The translations under genes and the position numbers were made by a program. From assembly GCF_016587415.1 (NCBI RefSeq), contig NZ_BNJI01000003.1, forward strand, positions 992,001 through 1,056,000: a stretch of DNA of 64,000 nt, in the 5' to 3' direction. Shown here in pieces: positions 17,758 through 27,230 of this stretch. Under the pieces are notes generated by a model, which ran no database searches, was not told the DNA's origin, and was given only the letters and a program-made list of their open reading frames with translations. The DNA is from Ktedonobacter sp. SOSP1-85 (GTDB lineage Bacteria > Chloroflexota > Ktedonobacteria > Ktedonobacterales > Ktedonobacteraceae). Each line of letters begins with the position of its first letter. The first letter of the stretch is position 1.

Positions 17758-18662
17758 ATGGAGCTACGACATCTACGCTACTTTATCGTGGTCGCGGAAG
17801 AGCTACACTTCAGCCGCGCGGCTGAGATCCTGCACATGGCGCAGCCGCCACTCAGCCAGCAGATCCAGAACCTGGAGAGCGAGCTGGGTATACCGCTCTT
17901 GATCCGCACCAAGCGCAGCGTACAACTGACCCCCGCGGGCAAGGCTTTTCTTGTGGAGGCCAAGAAAGTCATCGCCCAGACCGAGCGAGCCATTGAGACC
18001 GCGCACCAGGCCTATAATGGCCTCCTGGGGCAACTGGATATTGGCTTTGTAGGCACAGCCATGGCCGAGATCCTCCCTACCATCTTAAAGGCCTTCCGCG
18101 AACGCTACCCCTGATCACAACAAAGTTGCAGAACCTGGTCACCACCGACCAGGTGCAGGCACTACGCGAAGGCCTGATCGAGGTAGGCTTCATCCATCCG
18201 CCAATTCTCGACACTACCCTCAAGTTAGAGGTTATTGGCCGCGAGCAACTGGTTGCCGCCCTGCCCGCCGATCACGCCCTCGCAAGCCAGGAAAGCATCG
18301 ATCTTGCCCAACTCAGAGATGAACTGTTTGTGCTATATCCCCGCGCCTGGAACATTGGCCTCTTCGACCAGATCATCAGCCTCTGCCAGCAGGCAGGCTT
18401 CTCGATGCGCCTGGGCCAGGAGGCCCTGGGCTGGGAATCAATCATCAGCCTGGTGGCGGCGGGCTTTGGCGTCTCTATCGTGCCTGCCTCATCCCGCCTG
18501 CTGCGCAGTCTGGATGTCGCCTACCGCCCCCTCCAGGGAACTACCCCAACCTTCGACCTGGCCCTGGCCTGGCTCCCAGATAATACCTCACCCCTGCTAC
18601 ACAACTTCCTCCAGACCGCCCGCGAAACCGCACAAGCACGACAACAACATATGTTGCCCTAA
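17758..18662 (+). pseudogene. LysR-family transcriptional regulator, frameshifted
   Basis: The N-terminal part (17758-18114, 118 aa) holds an intact winged HTH (MELRHLRYFIVVAEELHFSR, then PPLSQQIQNLE) and the start of the effector domain. It stops at TGA just after FRERYP. The rest of the effector domain continues in another frame from about 18111 to 18662 (LITTKLQNLV onward). One added base in the CCCC at 18109-18112 would rejoin them. Either the gene is newly inactive, the read is one base short, or ribosomes slip there. The partner SDR is divergent. Confidence 0.85.
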
Positions 18663-18670
18663 CTCGGGAG

Positions 18671-18695
18671 CCCGCTACTTGCGTACGCGGCTACT
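18671..18695. repeat. Short repeat with GCGTACGC core
   Basis: This segment carries GCTACTTGCGTACGC and a GCGGCTAC flank. The same words occur at 2301-2350 and 58131-58157, and a diverged form at about 10648. It looks like a small dispersed repeat between convergent genes. Confidence 0.4.
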
Positions 18696-18750
18696 ATTGG
18701 GAAAGTGCGCCGTTTACAAGCACTATCCGATCTGTGATGAAGCACCTTTT

Positions 18751-19770
18751 TTAATAATGCAAGCGGCTCCGCATATTGAGGCGTTTGCGGAATATCCAGT
18801 AGCCCAGGGTCTGGTAGGCGATGATAATGGGCAGGAAGATTAAAGCAACCCAGGTGAGTAGGACCAGGCTGGAAGAGGCCGCCGCCGCACGCTCAACCGT
18901 CAAGCTCCAGGTGGGCTGAAGGCTTGAGAGCAGGAGATGTGGAAAGAGGCTCATTGCCAGCGCGAGCACACCACAGAGCATAGAGAGGCTCGTCGATATG
19001 AGCGCCAACCACCAGCGCTGGCGTTGGATCAACTGCCCCGCAATGAAGAACAGCAGAGGCACAAGCACGCTTAAGGGCGCGATCCAGGGCACGACCAGCA
19101 GGCGCAGCATGGCCTGAGAGACGAAAGCACCAGCGATAGCTAGCAAAACAACCATGAATAGCGCTGGAATCCAGAGCCTCCGCGCTGCCCTCTCAACACG
19201 CATGGTAATAGTCGCATCCACGCGCAGGCGGAGGAAGAGTGCACCCTGGAGCGCAAAGAGGGCGATAAAAGTGAGGCCCCATAACAAGGCCAGGGGCGTC
19301 AACAACTGCCAGGGTGTGCCCACAAAACGCAGTTGGGCATCCAGGGGGAGTCCCTGCACGAGCGCGGCCGCGATCACACCCCAGACTAGTCCAGGCACGA
19401 TACTGCCGCCGCAGATAACCAGGTCCCAGAAGCCACGCCAGCGCTTGCTAGCCCGATGACTGCGAAACTCCAGCGCCGCCCCGCGCAGGATCAGGGAGAA
19501 GATCAGCAGCAGCACAAAGCCATACAGGCTACTCAGGAAGGTACCATACCACCTGGGGAAAGCCGCGAACATAGCGCCAAAAGCGGCCACCAGCCAGGTC
19601 TCATTCCCCAGCCAGAAGGGACCCATCGCGTTCAAAAGCACTCTGCGCTCGCGGTCGTCCTTGCTCAGGAAAGGCAGGAGGATACCGATACCATAATCGT
19701 AGCCTTCCAGGATAAAGTATCCAGCCAGTAGCAGACCAACCAGGCCATACCAGAGTATCTGAAGATTCAT
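18751..19770 (-). CDS. cydB: Cytochrome bd oxidase subunit II
   Basis: This 339-aa integral membrane subunit of the quinol-oxidising cytochrome bd complex has about eight to nine helices. It begins MNLQILWYGLVGLLLAGYF with the family's EGYDYGIG and contains GPFWLGNETWLVAA and the FPRWY element. It pairs with CydA, whose stop is 29 bp upstream, so the two are one minus-strand transcript. The complex gives high-affinity, proton-pump-independent respiration at low oxygen. Length and motifs are normal. Confidence 0.96.
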   Translation of the reverse strand: MNLQILWYGLVGLLLAGYFILEGYDYGIGILLPFLSKDDRERRVLLNAMGPFWLGNETWLVAAFGAMFAAFPRWYGTFLSSLYGFVLLLIFSLILRGAALEFRSHRASKRWRGFWDLVICGGSIVPGLVWGVIAAALVQGLPLDAQLRFVGTPWQLLTPLALLWGLTFIALFALQGALFLRLRVDATITMRVERAARRLWIPALFMVVLLAIAGAFVSQAMLRLLVVPWIAPLSVLVPLLFFIAGQLIQRQRWWLALISTSLSMLCGVLALAMSLFPHLLLSSLQPTWSLTVERAAAASSSLVLLTWVALIFLPIIIAYQTLGYWIFRKRLNMRSRLHY

Positions 19771-19799
19771 AAAAGCCTAACCTCTTTCAGCAACGGGCG

Positions 19800-21071
19800 C
19801 TACTGAAGCGCAAAGACATTCTCAGTTTCCTCATTCGAGGATTCTTGTTCTTTCGTGTCGGGAGAGCCAGGTAGACCCAGGCGGCCATACCTACAGAGCA
19901 GGTAGACATCAATCACCGCCAGGGTCGCGTAGACCAGGGTAAAGGCCAGCAGCGAGGTGAAGACCATCGATGCATTAAGTGAGGGTGAGAGTGCGTCGCT
20001 CGTCTTCAATAAACCTTGCACGACCCAGGGTTGACGCCCCATCTCTCGCGTTAGCCAGCCGCTAATATTAGCCAGGTAGGGGAAGGCGATCAAGGGCAGA
20101 AGGAGACGCAGGAACCAGCGCTGGCGCACAATCGCATCCTTCCAGAGAAGCAACAGGCCGATAAGGGAGGCTATCAACAATAACGCAGCCAGAATGACCA
20201 TGAGATGAAAAGTGTTTACAATTACCGGCATCAAGGGGATATAGTTGCCTGGACCATACAACTTGACGAATTGCGCCTGTAAGGCAGCAGCGTCTCCCAC
20301 CTTCCCAAACATCGCCGCCTCTTTCATAGGCTGGACTTTACCAACATTTTGAATCTGTGCTCCACCTACCAGGATCACAGCCAGGCTACTCAGGAAGGCG
20401 ATTATCATGCTCAAGCGCAATGAGTTACGAAAGACGGTATGTTCTGTCGTCCGCCTAAGTAGGTTAAAAGCACTGACGCCGCTGACGAAGAAGGCGCCAG
20501 TCAGCAGACTACCCGCCGTCACATGCTCCAGGGCGATCAAGAAGTTAGGATTCGTGACCAGGGCCGAGATGTTGGTCAGGACCAGTTGTCCATTGTGGAT
20601 CTCGTAGCCTACAGGCTGCTGCATAAAGCCGTTGGCGATCAGGATAAAGACCGCCGAGAGGTAGACACCAAGCGCCACGATCCAGATGAAGGCAAGATGC
20701 ACCTTCTTCGGCACGATATCCCAGCTCGCGAGCCAGAAACCAAAGAAGGTGGCATCCAGAAAGAAGGCCAGCAGCGTTTCAATTGCCAGCGGCGCGCCGA
20801 AGACGTTTCCCACATAGCTGGAGAAAGCGGACCAGCTCAAACCAAACTGGAACTCCTGGACCAGGCCAGTCAGAAAGCCCATGGCGTAGTTGATGATATA
20901 TAACTGGCCCCAGAAGCGGGCCATGCGCCTGTAGGTCTCATCTCCACGCATGACGTAGAACGTCTCCATCAGCGCCACCATAAAGACGAGACCCAGCGTT
21001 AACGGCACAAAAAGAAAATGGGATACAAGTGTCAGGCCCGATTGCCAGCGCGCCAGCATCAAGGTATCCAT
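19800..21071 (-). CDS. cydA: Cytochrome bd oxidase subunit I
   Basis: This 423-aa heme-bearing subunit has a heme-ligand His near residue 18 (GLTLVSHFLFVPL). The conserved GRQPW occurs in EMGRQPWVVQG. The quinol-loop region is short, as in Gram-positive and Chloroflexota enzymes. EFQFGLSWSAFSSYVG and LLAFFLDATFFG are typical helix signatures. It oxidises quinol and passes electrons to oxygen in the membrane. A 29-bp hairpin separates it from the upstream padR gene, so it probably has its own promoter. Confidence 0.96.
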   Translation of the reverse strand: MDTLMLARWQSGLTLVSHFLFVPLTLGLVFMVALMETFYVMRGDETYRRMARFWGQLYIINYAMGFLTGLVQEFQFGLSWSAFSSYVGNVFGAPLAIETLLAFFLDATFFGFWLASWDIVPKKVHLAFIWIVALGVYLSAVFILIANGFMQQPVGYEIHNGQLVLTNISALVTNPNFLIALEHVTAGSLLTGAFFVSGVSAFNLLRRTTEHTVFRNSLRLSMIIAFLSSLAVILVGGAQIQNVGKVQPMKEAAMFGKVGDAAALQAQFVKLYGPGNYIPLMPVIVNTFHLMVILAALLLIASLIGLLLLWKDAIVRQRWFLRLLLPLIAFPYLANISGWLTREMGRQPWVVQGLLKTSDALSPSLNASMVFTSLLAFTLVYATLAVIDVYLLCRYGRLGLPGSPDTKEQESSNEETENVFALQ

Positions 21072-21100
21072 CCTTCAACTCCTTTAGTATGAAGCAAGCC

Positions 21101-21165
21101 CGACGCTACTAAAGTACGCGTCTACATATGCTCGTTATATGTAGACGCGTACTTTAGTAGCGTCG
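21101..21165. terminator. 29-bp perfect hairpin between padR and cydA
   Basis: Arms 21101-21129 and 21137-21165 pair perfectly around a 7-nt loop. It directly follows the padR stop (21168). The core ACGCGTCTACATAT is shared with 10201-10255, identifying a repeat family placed at gene ends. Confidence 0.75.
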
Positions 21166-21167
21166 AG

Positions 21168-21830
21168 CTACTCGGCCCTCTCTATCTCAGCTATCGCCTG
21201 TTCAAACCAGGCGATCTCAGCGTCTAACATGTGCAGATTGTAGTCAACGAGCTGCAACACAAAGGTACGCTCATCCTCGTTTAGCTGAGGATTTAGTTTT
21301 ACACGCGGTTGCCCCTTGCGATAGTGGTCGCGAAACGTTTCCAGGTAGGTGCGATAGCGCTCAAGCACGCTTAGACGCTCTTGAGGCGTCAGCAGGTTAA
21401 ACTTTGATAGCTGAACGGCAAACAACTCAGGGTGGTAGGCATACCCTTGTGGCTGGTGCATCAGCTCAAAGAAGCGCTCGCGGCCCGCGTCAGTAATCGC
21501 GTAGGCGCGGCGAGGCTGTCCCCGTTCCCGGCGCTCTTCCTGGGCAAACTCACGCTGTTGCTCCACAAAGACGGTAATCAACCCCTCCTGCTCCAGGCGT
21601 TTGATGAGCGGGTACAGCGTTCCCCAGCTTAACTGGCGCTGCGGCCCCAGAATGCGATTGATAATCTCGTTCAGCTTATATCCATGGTGGGGACCTTGCA
21701 TCAGCTCACCCAGGACAAACAGCTCATACGCCGGATTTGACCTGCGCGCTTCAGAGGCACCGCCCTTCTTGCCAGTGTGAGTAACCTCCTGCTCTCCTAG
21801 CTGCTCTGTCTGATCGTTCTCGTGCGACAT
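21168..21830 (-). CDS. PadR-family transcriptional regulator
   Basis: This 220-aa DNA-binding protein has the PadR winged helix at about residues 30-110 (YELFVLGELMQGPHHGYKL, then LSWGTLYPLIKRLEQEGLI). It has a charged insertion and an extended C-terminal helical dimerisation domain of the PadR/Vir type. It usually represses neighbouring transporter or stress genes. The cydAB operon downstream on the same strand is a possible target, but a strong hairpin lies between them. The ligand is unknown. Confidence 0.88.
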   Translation of the reverse strand: MSHENDQTEQLGEQEVTHTGKKGGASEARRSNPAYELFVLGELMQGPHHGYKLNEIINRILGPQRQLSWGTLYPLIKRLEQEGLITVFVEQQREFAQEERRERGQPRRAYAITDAGRERFFELMHQPQGYAYHPELFAVQLSKFNLLTPQERLSVLERYRTYLETFRDHYRKGQPRVKLNPQLNEDERTFVLQLVDYNLHMLDAEIAWFEQAIAEIERAE

Positions 21831-22009
21831 CGCTATTCCCCCTCTTTGTATTACGGTTCGATATAATTATAACGAATCGATAGTAAAATTACAAGTGCTG
21901 CAATCCTTAATAAAGGGCTTTCCGTCTAGCAGGAATAAATTTAACCTCATTTACTGTTAAGATAGGCATAAAACACCGTTTGTTTGCTAACAAGGAGTCT
22001 TCTGAATTT

Positions 22010-22831
22010 ATGGAATGTCTGGTTTATGATACCCCTATTTACTATGAAGAATATGGTCAGGGAACGCCGGTTATCCTCATCCATGGATTTACGCCCGATC
22101 ACCGCTTGATGACAGGCTGTATGGAGCCATTATTTGCGCAGAAGACTGGCTGGCGCCGGATCTACCTCGACCTACCTGGCATGGGGCACACGCCAGGGAA
22201 GGCATCCGTCAATAGCAGCGATGATATGCTCGACCTTGTTCTGGGCTTCATCGATGCGCTTATTCCCGGGCAGCGTTTCTTGCTGGTGGGCGAGTCCTAC
22301 GGGGGCTATCTTAGCCAAGGTGTGGTTTTACGCAAGTTTGAACAATTGGCGGGGCTGGCCTTGATCTGCCCAGCAGTCGTCGAGGGACATGTCCCGGGTG
22401 ACCTACCCTCACATACGACGATTGTCTCCAATCCCGAGTTCCTTGCCACACTTGCTCCAGCAGACGCAGAAGAATTCGGTCCGATGGCAGTAGTACAGGA
22501 TGAGTATAACTGGCAACGCTTTCGTGACGAGATTTTGCCTGGCCTGCGCCTGGCTGATCGGGAGTTTTTGCAGAAAATCCGGCAGCGTTACCGCTTCTCG
22601 TTCGAGGTGAATCAGTTGCCGCAACCATTTACAAAGCCAACCGTGATTTTTACGGGCAGGCAGGATGCCTCAGTTGGCTACCGTGGTGCCTGGCGCATCC
22701 TGGACAACTACCCACGTGGCACTTTTGCCGTACTGGACCGCGCTGGACACAACGCCCAGATCGAACAGAGCCAGCTTTTCAACGCCCTGGTGAATGAATG
22801 GCTTGAGCGAGTGCAAGAAGCTACGCGCTAA
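22010..22831 (+). CDS. Alpha/beta hydrolase
   Basis: This 273-aa hydrolase has the fold's oxyanion-hole motif (ILIHGFTPDH) near residue 25 and the nucleophile elbow GESYGG with Ser near residue 98. An acid is in the FTGRQDASVGY strand, and the catalytic His is in DRAGHNAQIE near the end. The substrate class cannot be told. AAGGAG lies 12 nt before the ATG at 22010, chosen over a TTG at 21980. It stands alone, with a terminator hairpin 20 bp downstream. Confidence 0.88.
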   Translation: MECLVYDTPIYYEEYGQGTPVILIHGFTPDHRLMTGCMEPLFAQKTGWRRIYLDLPGMGHTPGKASVNSSDDMLDLVLGFIDALIPGQRFLLVGESYGGYLSQGVVLRKFEQLAGLALICPAVVEGHVPGDLPSHTTIVSNPEFLATLAPADAEEFGPMAVVQDEYNWQRFRDEILPGLRLADREFLQKIRQRYRFSFEVNQLPQPFTKPTVIFTGRQDASVGYRGAWRILDNYPRGTFAVLDRAGHNAQIEQSQLFNALVNEWLERVQEATR

Positions 22832-22850
22832 CATAGACCAGGAGAAAGCG

Positions 22851-22908
22851 TTTGCTCTCCAAAAGAGCGCTGGCACACATGTGTGCCAGCGCTCTTTTGG
22901 AGAGCAAA
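22851..22908. terminator. 28-bp perfect hairpin between convergent genes
   Basis: Arms 22851-22878 and 22881-22908 pair perfectly about an AT centre. It lies between the stops of the hydrolase (22831) and the minus-strand membrane protein (22930), with TTTG/CAAA at the ends. It probably serves both. Confidence 0.75.
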
Positions 22909-22929
22909 CTGGAATCTCCCTCATCCTGG

Positions 22930-23580
22930 TTAGGTACGCTGTAAGCTCGTGCGAGCTTTCTTCCTACCGATGAATCGTCCAGGGAGGAGCAGCATGCAGC
23001 GGAGCGTGACGACCAGGATGAGGGTGGCATTGGCATAGAACATACCATTGGCAAAGATAGTAGGCCAGTCAATATTCTGAGCAACCTGACCAGAATGCTG
23101 TCCTATCAGTGCATCTATCTCATTCCAGCTATAGGGCGGACTGTGAGTTGGCTCCCAGGAAAATATCGAGGCCCCCAATGGATATCCCCGGGCTTCCGTA
23201 TAGACAATATCGCAACAGACCCGATGGTAGAAAATGTGCTGGTAACTCAAATACAGGCCAAGAACAGCGCCAAGGATAATCAGAAAATTTTGCCAATAAC
23301 TCAGACGTAAGATCGAGAAACGCCGCCTACCCAGAACAAGCACCATGCCAACTGCTATCACTAGAGGGCAGAAAAGAGCAATTCTTAGGAGAGCAGGAGA
23401 ATCTAGATGCACCGTAAGAGTGTCGTAATCATTGGACACAACTAGCGTTGCCACAATGAATGCAATCGCACTCAAAGCGAGAAAAGCAATGGAAAAAACT
23501 TTTGTCCCCTTGTCTGCAAGCATCTGAAGTCTCTTGAAAAAAGAGAGCTGAGAGGAATCTAGTGATGGTTTATCGCGCAT
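22930..23580 (-). CDS. Hypothetical membrane protein
   Basis: This is a 216-aa protein of unrecognised family. Four hydrophobic segments lie at about residues 28-50, 64-84, 97-113 and 183-200. Between the third and fourth is a polar extracytoplasmic loop of about 65 residues containing a Cys pair (HRVCCDIVY) and aromatic residues. AAGGAG precedes the ATG at 23580. It is convergent with the hydrolase and shares its terminator. Nothing around it points to a role. Confidence 0.7.
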   Translation of the reverse strand: MRDKPSLDSSQLSFFKRLQMLADKGTKVFSIAFLALSAIAFIVATLVVSNDYDTLTVHLDSPALLRIALFCPLVIAVGMVLVLGRRRFSILRLSYWQNFLIILGAVLGLYLSYQHIFYHRVCCDIVYTEARGYPLGASIFSWEPTHSPPYSWNEIDALIGQHSGQVAQNIDWPTIFANGMFYANATLILVVTLRCMLLLPGRFIGRKKARTSLQRT

Positions 23581-23897
23581 TCTGAATCTCCTTGAGCTTA
23601 TCCGAAAAACGGAAAGGCGCCAGGCTCCTCGTATCAGCCGATTTTCGCATAAGCTCTTCGTACGTAGTCATCAAAGGATCGCACATTTCTAACAAAGAAG
23701 CTGTGAATTGAGCCACTTTTTGCTCAATTGCACCAACTGAATCTCTGTTCCCTGGAATATTACAAGAAACGAGCGAGAAAGCCCCCGTCTTTTAAGCCTG
23801 ACTCTTACCCACATTTCACAAAGTGAGCTTGAGCACAGACCGTTTCCATTGAAATAGCTGTGGCATTGGTCGGCTTCGGCTCGTAGGCACACGCGAC
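23581..23897. other. Intergenic, left flank of the TnpB fragment
   Basis: No gene, strong hairpin or repeat is seen. The left part is the promoter side of the minus-strand membrane protein. The lost 5' part of the TnpB gene should have been to the right, but no frame here continues it. Confidence 0.4.
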
Positions 23898-24674
23898 ATG
23901 GAAATCTTCCCGCTCAAGCAGATCAAGCGCGTGCGCCTCATCCGGCGTGCCGATGGCTACTATACGCAAGTTGCCATACAAGCTGAACGGCACATTGAGC
24001 ATATCCCAACAGGCAAGCACACCGGCATTGATCTGGGACTCAAAGCGTTCTTGACCGATGCCGAGGGCAACACCGTTGCCAACCCACGCCATCTGAGAAA
24101 GGCCGAGCGTAAGCTCAAGCGCTTGCACCGTCGCCTTTCTCGCACACAGAAGCAATCTCAGCAGCGTAAGAAGGCAAGAAAGAAGCTTGCCAAAGGCTCT
24201 CTCAAGGTTCAGAGGCAGCGTGAAGATTTCGCCAGAAAAACGGCGAACGCGCTGATCACATCTCACGATCTGATTGCCTATGAACACTTGAGAATCGCCA
24301 ATCTGGTGAAGAACCGCAAGCTGGCAAAATCCATCAACGATGCAGCCTGGGGCCGCTTCATTCTCTGGCTCACCTACTATGGAGCCTTGCATCACATCCC
24401 CGTCATCGCCGTCGAGCCAGCCTTCACGAGCCAGGAGTGTAGCACCTGTGGGGCACGGATCAAGAAGTCGCTCAGTGTGAGGACCCACATCTGTCCTTCC
24501 TGTGGCCTGGTGCTTGACCGCGATCACAATGCGGCGCTCAACATATTAGCCAAGGCCTATCGTACTGTCGGGCAGACAGGAACGGGTGGGGCGCAAGCCC
24601 CACCGAACGCTTCTGGACAGACCGCCTCTACTCGCTCTGATCGCAAGGCCACAACGGGCAAGCGGGCTGGATGA
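23898..24674 (+). pseudogene. tnpB: TnpB (IS200/IS605 family), truncated at the N-terminus
   Basis: The 258 residues cover the end of the wedge domain and the complete RuvC nuclease. Catalytic residues are present: D in TGIDLGLK, E in LIAYEHLRI and D in DRDHNAALN. A zinc ribbon is also present (CSTCG...CPSCG). Full TnpB proteins are about 370-420 aa, and the N-terminal helical and wedge part is absent: an in-frame stop lies at 23850. TnpB is an RNA-guided nuclease of IS605-type elements, and without its N-terminal half it should not work. The right end with its guide-scaffold hairpin is still there. No tnpA lies beside it. Confidence 0.85.
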
Positions 24675-24682
24675 AAGAAGAA

Positions 24683-24713
24683 TCCCCCTTGCTTTTGCAG
24701 GGGGAGTGTCAAA
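24683..24713 (+). ncRNA. 3' end of a TnpB omega-RNA scaffold / element right end
   Basis: Just past the tnpB stop, TCCCCCT (24683-24689) and AGGGGGA (24699-24705) form a short hairpin, followed by GTGTCAA. This hairpin and tail are typical of IS605-type right ends, where the scaffold meets the guide. The guide would begin at about 24714. The match is by eye. Confidence 0.5.
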
Positions 24714-25018
24714 GAAAGGTCAAACAAAAGTGAAGAGTAGACACGACATTTGTGTAAGGAAACACATCATCCAATGCTTCAACCCCATTCGCAAGAGAAG
24801 CTAGTACTCCTGGGGCAATTTCTTAAAAGCTGTTAATGAAGTATTTTCGCGTATCTGCTATACTCAATCCCATAGCGAGGGAGGTTACACACAAACCGAA
24901 CTACATCTAGCAATTCATGCCGTTTTACCCCCGATCTCCCTCGCTCTCCTTCTCTTACCACTACCATCAGTTATGCCCACACCCAAATGCCCCCTCAGTA
25001 GGGATTAGCTTATTGATA
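24714..25018. other. Intergenic between TnpB fragment and repeat
   Basis: No gene is seen. A TATACT at about 24859 could be a -10 box, but no good -35 accompanies it. Confidence 0.3.
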
Positions 25019-25140
25019 CATCCGGAAAGTTGTAGGGTCCAAGTTGGCTTAGACTCTTTTCCCCAGGAGAAGTACTCACGTTGCGGGAGGAAGGCCATGC
25101 AAGCATGGCCCCTACACATTTCCCGCTGATTTACCGGATG
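25019..25140. repeat. MITE-like repeat, GTAGGG-type, with short terminal inverted repeats
   Basis: The ends are CATCCGG...CCGGATG (25019-25025 and 25134-25140). Inside is a GTAGGGTCC end (25032-25040) opposed by GGCCATGCAAGCATGGCCCCTAC (25093-25115). The same words recur at 51696-51778 and 58076-58126. It looks like a non-coding dispersed element upstream of the GH15 gene. Confidence 0.55.
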
Positions 25141-25385
25141 CACCAATTATGCTGTTGCTTAAATTAAAACGAGCTATGAAATCAGCCTGCTGTGCTCTCC
25201 TGGCGCTCAAGATAATCCAACTTTATTTACGAAAGCGCATAATCGCCTTGCGCACCGTAAACGTGGTGCCTATGGTAAGGAGGCAAAGAAAAGAACATAG
25301 CATTTGCAGATGCGGATACATTGTAATCAGGTAGTGTTTACAGGCGCTTAGAAGCAGAATCCTTGCAGGAGATTGGAGACGAGGC

Positions 25386-27230
25386 ATGCTGGAGCTACAA
25401 GCAAGATATTTACCTATTGAAGATTATGCCATTATCGGCGACCTGCATACGGTGGCCCTGGTTGGGAAGAATGGCTCGATTGACTGGTGTTGCCTTCCGC
25501 GTTTCGACGCACCAAGCGTCTTTGGCGCGCTCCTGGACGCAAATAAAGGCGGCTTCTTTCAGATCGCACCCACGCCAACGAACGATTTGCGCAGTTCGCA
25601 GATGTACCTGCCCGAAACCAACGTCTTACTCACGCGTTTTCTCTGCGTTGATGGTATTGGTGAGATTACTGATTTCATGCCCATCAAAGATGATGACGAT
25701 TCCCACACCCTACCCCACCACATCATTCGCTCAGTCGAGGTCGCCAGGGGAAGCATGGAGTTTCACCTGACCTGTCGGCCAGCCTTCAACTATGCTCAGG
25801 ACGAACATGATACCCATCTGACCGAGCAGGGAGCCGTCTTCCACAGCCAGGGTCTCCACCTTGGACTCTCTACCAATATCGCGCTCTATCCAGATGATCA
25901 GGGAGGTGTGCAGGCGCATTTTGTCTTACATGAGGGTGAGTCGCTGCACTTTATGTTGGAAAGCACCACCGCGGGTGCGCAGGCTCCTGATCCCCTCTGT
26001 GAAGAGGGCTACCAGGAGATGTTTCATAGCACCATGACCTTCTGGCGCCAATGGCTCAAGAAATGCCAGTATCGCGGGCGCTGGCGCGAGTATGTCGAGC
26101 GCTCGGCCTTGCTGCTAAAATTGCTGACATATGCCCCCACCGGGGCGATTGTGGCCGCACCCACCACCAGCCTGCCCGAGACTATAGGTGGAACACGCAA
26201 CTGGGATTATCGCTTTACCTGGTTGCGCGATGCCGCCTTTAGCCTCTATAGCCTGCTCACTCTGGGCTTTACCCAGGAGGCGGAGCAGTTTATGAACTGG
26301 CTGGACGAGCGCTGTCACGAGCTACCAGATTGCGGCTCGCTCCAGCCTATGTACGGCATCGATGGTGAGCATAATCTCAGCGAGAAAATTCTGCCTCATT
26401 TAGAGGGATATCGGGCCAGCGCGCCCGTCCGCATCGGCAATGGCGCCTATACTCAGATGCAACTCGATGTGTATGGCGAGATGCTGGACGCGATCTATAT
26501 CTATAACCGTCACGAGGACATCTCATACGACCTCTGGGAGCATATGCGTAGCCTGCTGCACTGGCTTGAGGACCACTGGCAAGAGCCGGATGAAGGCATC
26601 TGGGAGGTACGCGGTGGTTCCAAACACTTCGTCCACTCGCGCCTGATGAGTTGGGTGGCCTTCGACCGCGCGCTGCGTCTCGCCAGGCACCGGGGCCTGC
26701 CCGCTCCCTACGCCGAATGGATGCAAACAAGCACTCAGATCTATCAACAGATCATGGAGGAAGGCTGGAGCAATAAAGACCAGAGCTTTGTGCAATATTA
26801 TGGCGGCGACGCCATCGACGCCAGCCTGCTCCTTATGGGCCTCGTCAAGTTCACAGGAGCCAACGAGCCACGTATGCTCTCAACTATCCGCCGTATACAG
26901 CGTGATCTCGCCAAAAGCGCGCTTGTGAGTCGCTATGACCCACAATGTGCCGCCAGTGATGGCATCGAAAGCACTGAGGGGACCTTCGGCGCCTGTAGCT
27001 TCTGGCTGGCGGAGAACCTCGCCCGCTCAGGCTGTCCCCGCGAAGGCAGGCTCCTGCTGGAGAAGATGCTCTCCTTTAGCAATCACGTTGGACTCTTCGC
27101 CGAAGAGGTCGGGCTGGTCGGCGAGGCCCTGGGCAACTATCCCCAGGCCTTTACGCACCTGGCCATGATCACCGCCTGCGTCAACATTGATCGCGCCCTC
27201 GATGGCAATCTAGATCATAGCCCACTCTAA
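25386..27230 (+). CDS. Glycoside hydrolase family 15 protein (glucoamylase/trehalase-like)
   Basis: This 614-aa cytoplasmic enzyme (no signal peptide) has an N-terminal beta-sandwich of about 220 residues (IEDYAIIGDLHTVALVG; GSIDWCCLPRFDAPSVFG). An (alpha/alpha)6 barrel follows, with GTRNWDYRFTWLRDAAFSLY and the catalytic-acid region DEGIWEVRG. A second conserved segment near the C-terminus reads ESTEGTFGACSFWLAENLAR. Relatives hydrolyse alpha-glucosidic links or trehalose. The precise substrate is not decided by sequence. Its stop overlaps that of the convergent CDF gene by 4 nt. Confidence 0.92.
   Translation: MLELQARYLPIEDYAIIGDLHTVALVGKNGSIDWCCLPRFDAPSVFGALLDANKGGFFQIAPTPTNDLRSSQMYLPETNVLLTRFLCVDGIGEITDFMPIKDDDDSHTLPHHIIRSVEVARGSMEFHLTCRPAFNYAQDEHDTHLTEQGAVFHSQGLHLGLSTNIALYPDDQGGVQAHFVLHEGESLHFMLESTTAGAQAPDPLCEEGYQEMFHSTMTFWRQWLKKCQYRGRWREYVERSALLLKLLTYAPTGAIVAAPTTSLPETIGGTRNWDYRFTWLRDAAFSLYSLLTLGFTQEAEQFMNWLDERCHELPDCGSLQPMYGIDGEHNLSEKILPHLEGYRASAPVRIGNGAYTQMQLDVYGEMLDAIYIYNRHEDISYDLWEHMRSLLHWLEDHWQEPDEGIWEVRGGSKHFVHSRLMSWVAFDRALRLARHRGLPAPYAEWMQTSTQIYQQIMEEGWSNKDQSFVQYYGGDAIDASLLLMGLVKFTGANEPRMLSTIRRIQRDLAKSALVSRYDPQCAASDGIESTEGTFGACSFWLAENLARSGCPREGRLLLEKMLSFSNHVGLFAEEVGLVGEALGNYPQAFTHLAMITACVNIDRALDGNLDHSPL

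Noticed and set aside
18663..18750. Terminator between LysR and cydB
   Set aside because: The segment holds a repeat fragment and a GCGTACGC palindrome, but no long stem with a U-run could be drawn.
23805..24527. Minus-strand 240-aa frame opposite TnpB
   Set aside because: It is a shadow of the TnpB coding sequence, whose RuvC and zinc motifs are unmistakable on the plus strand.
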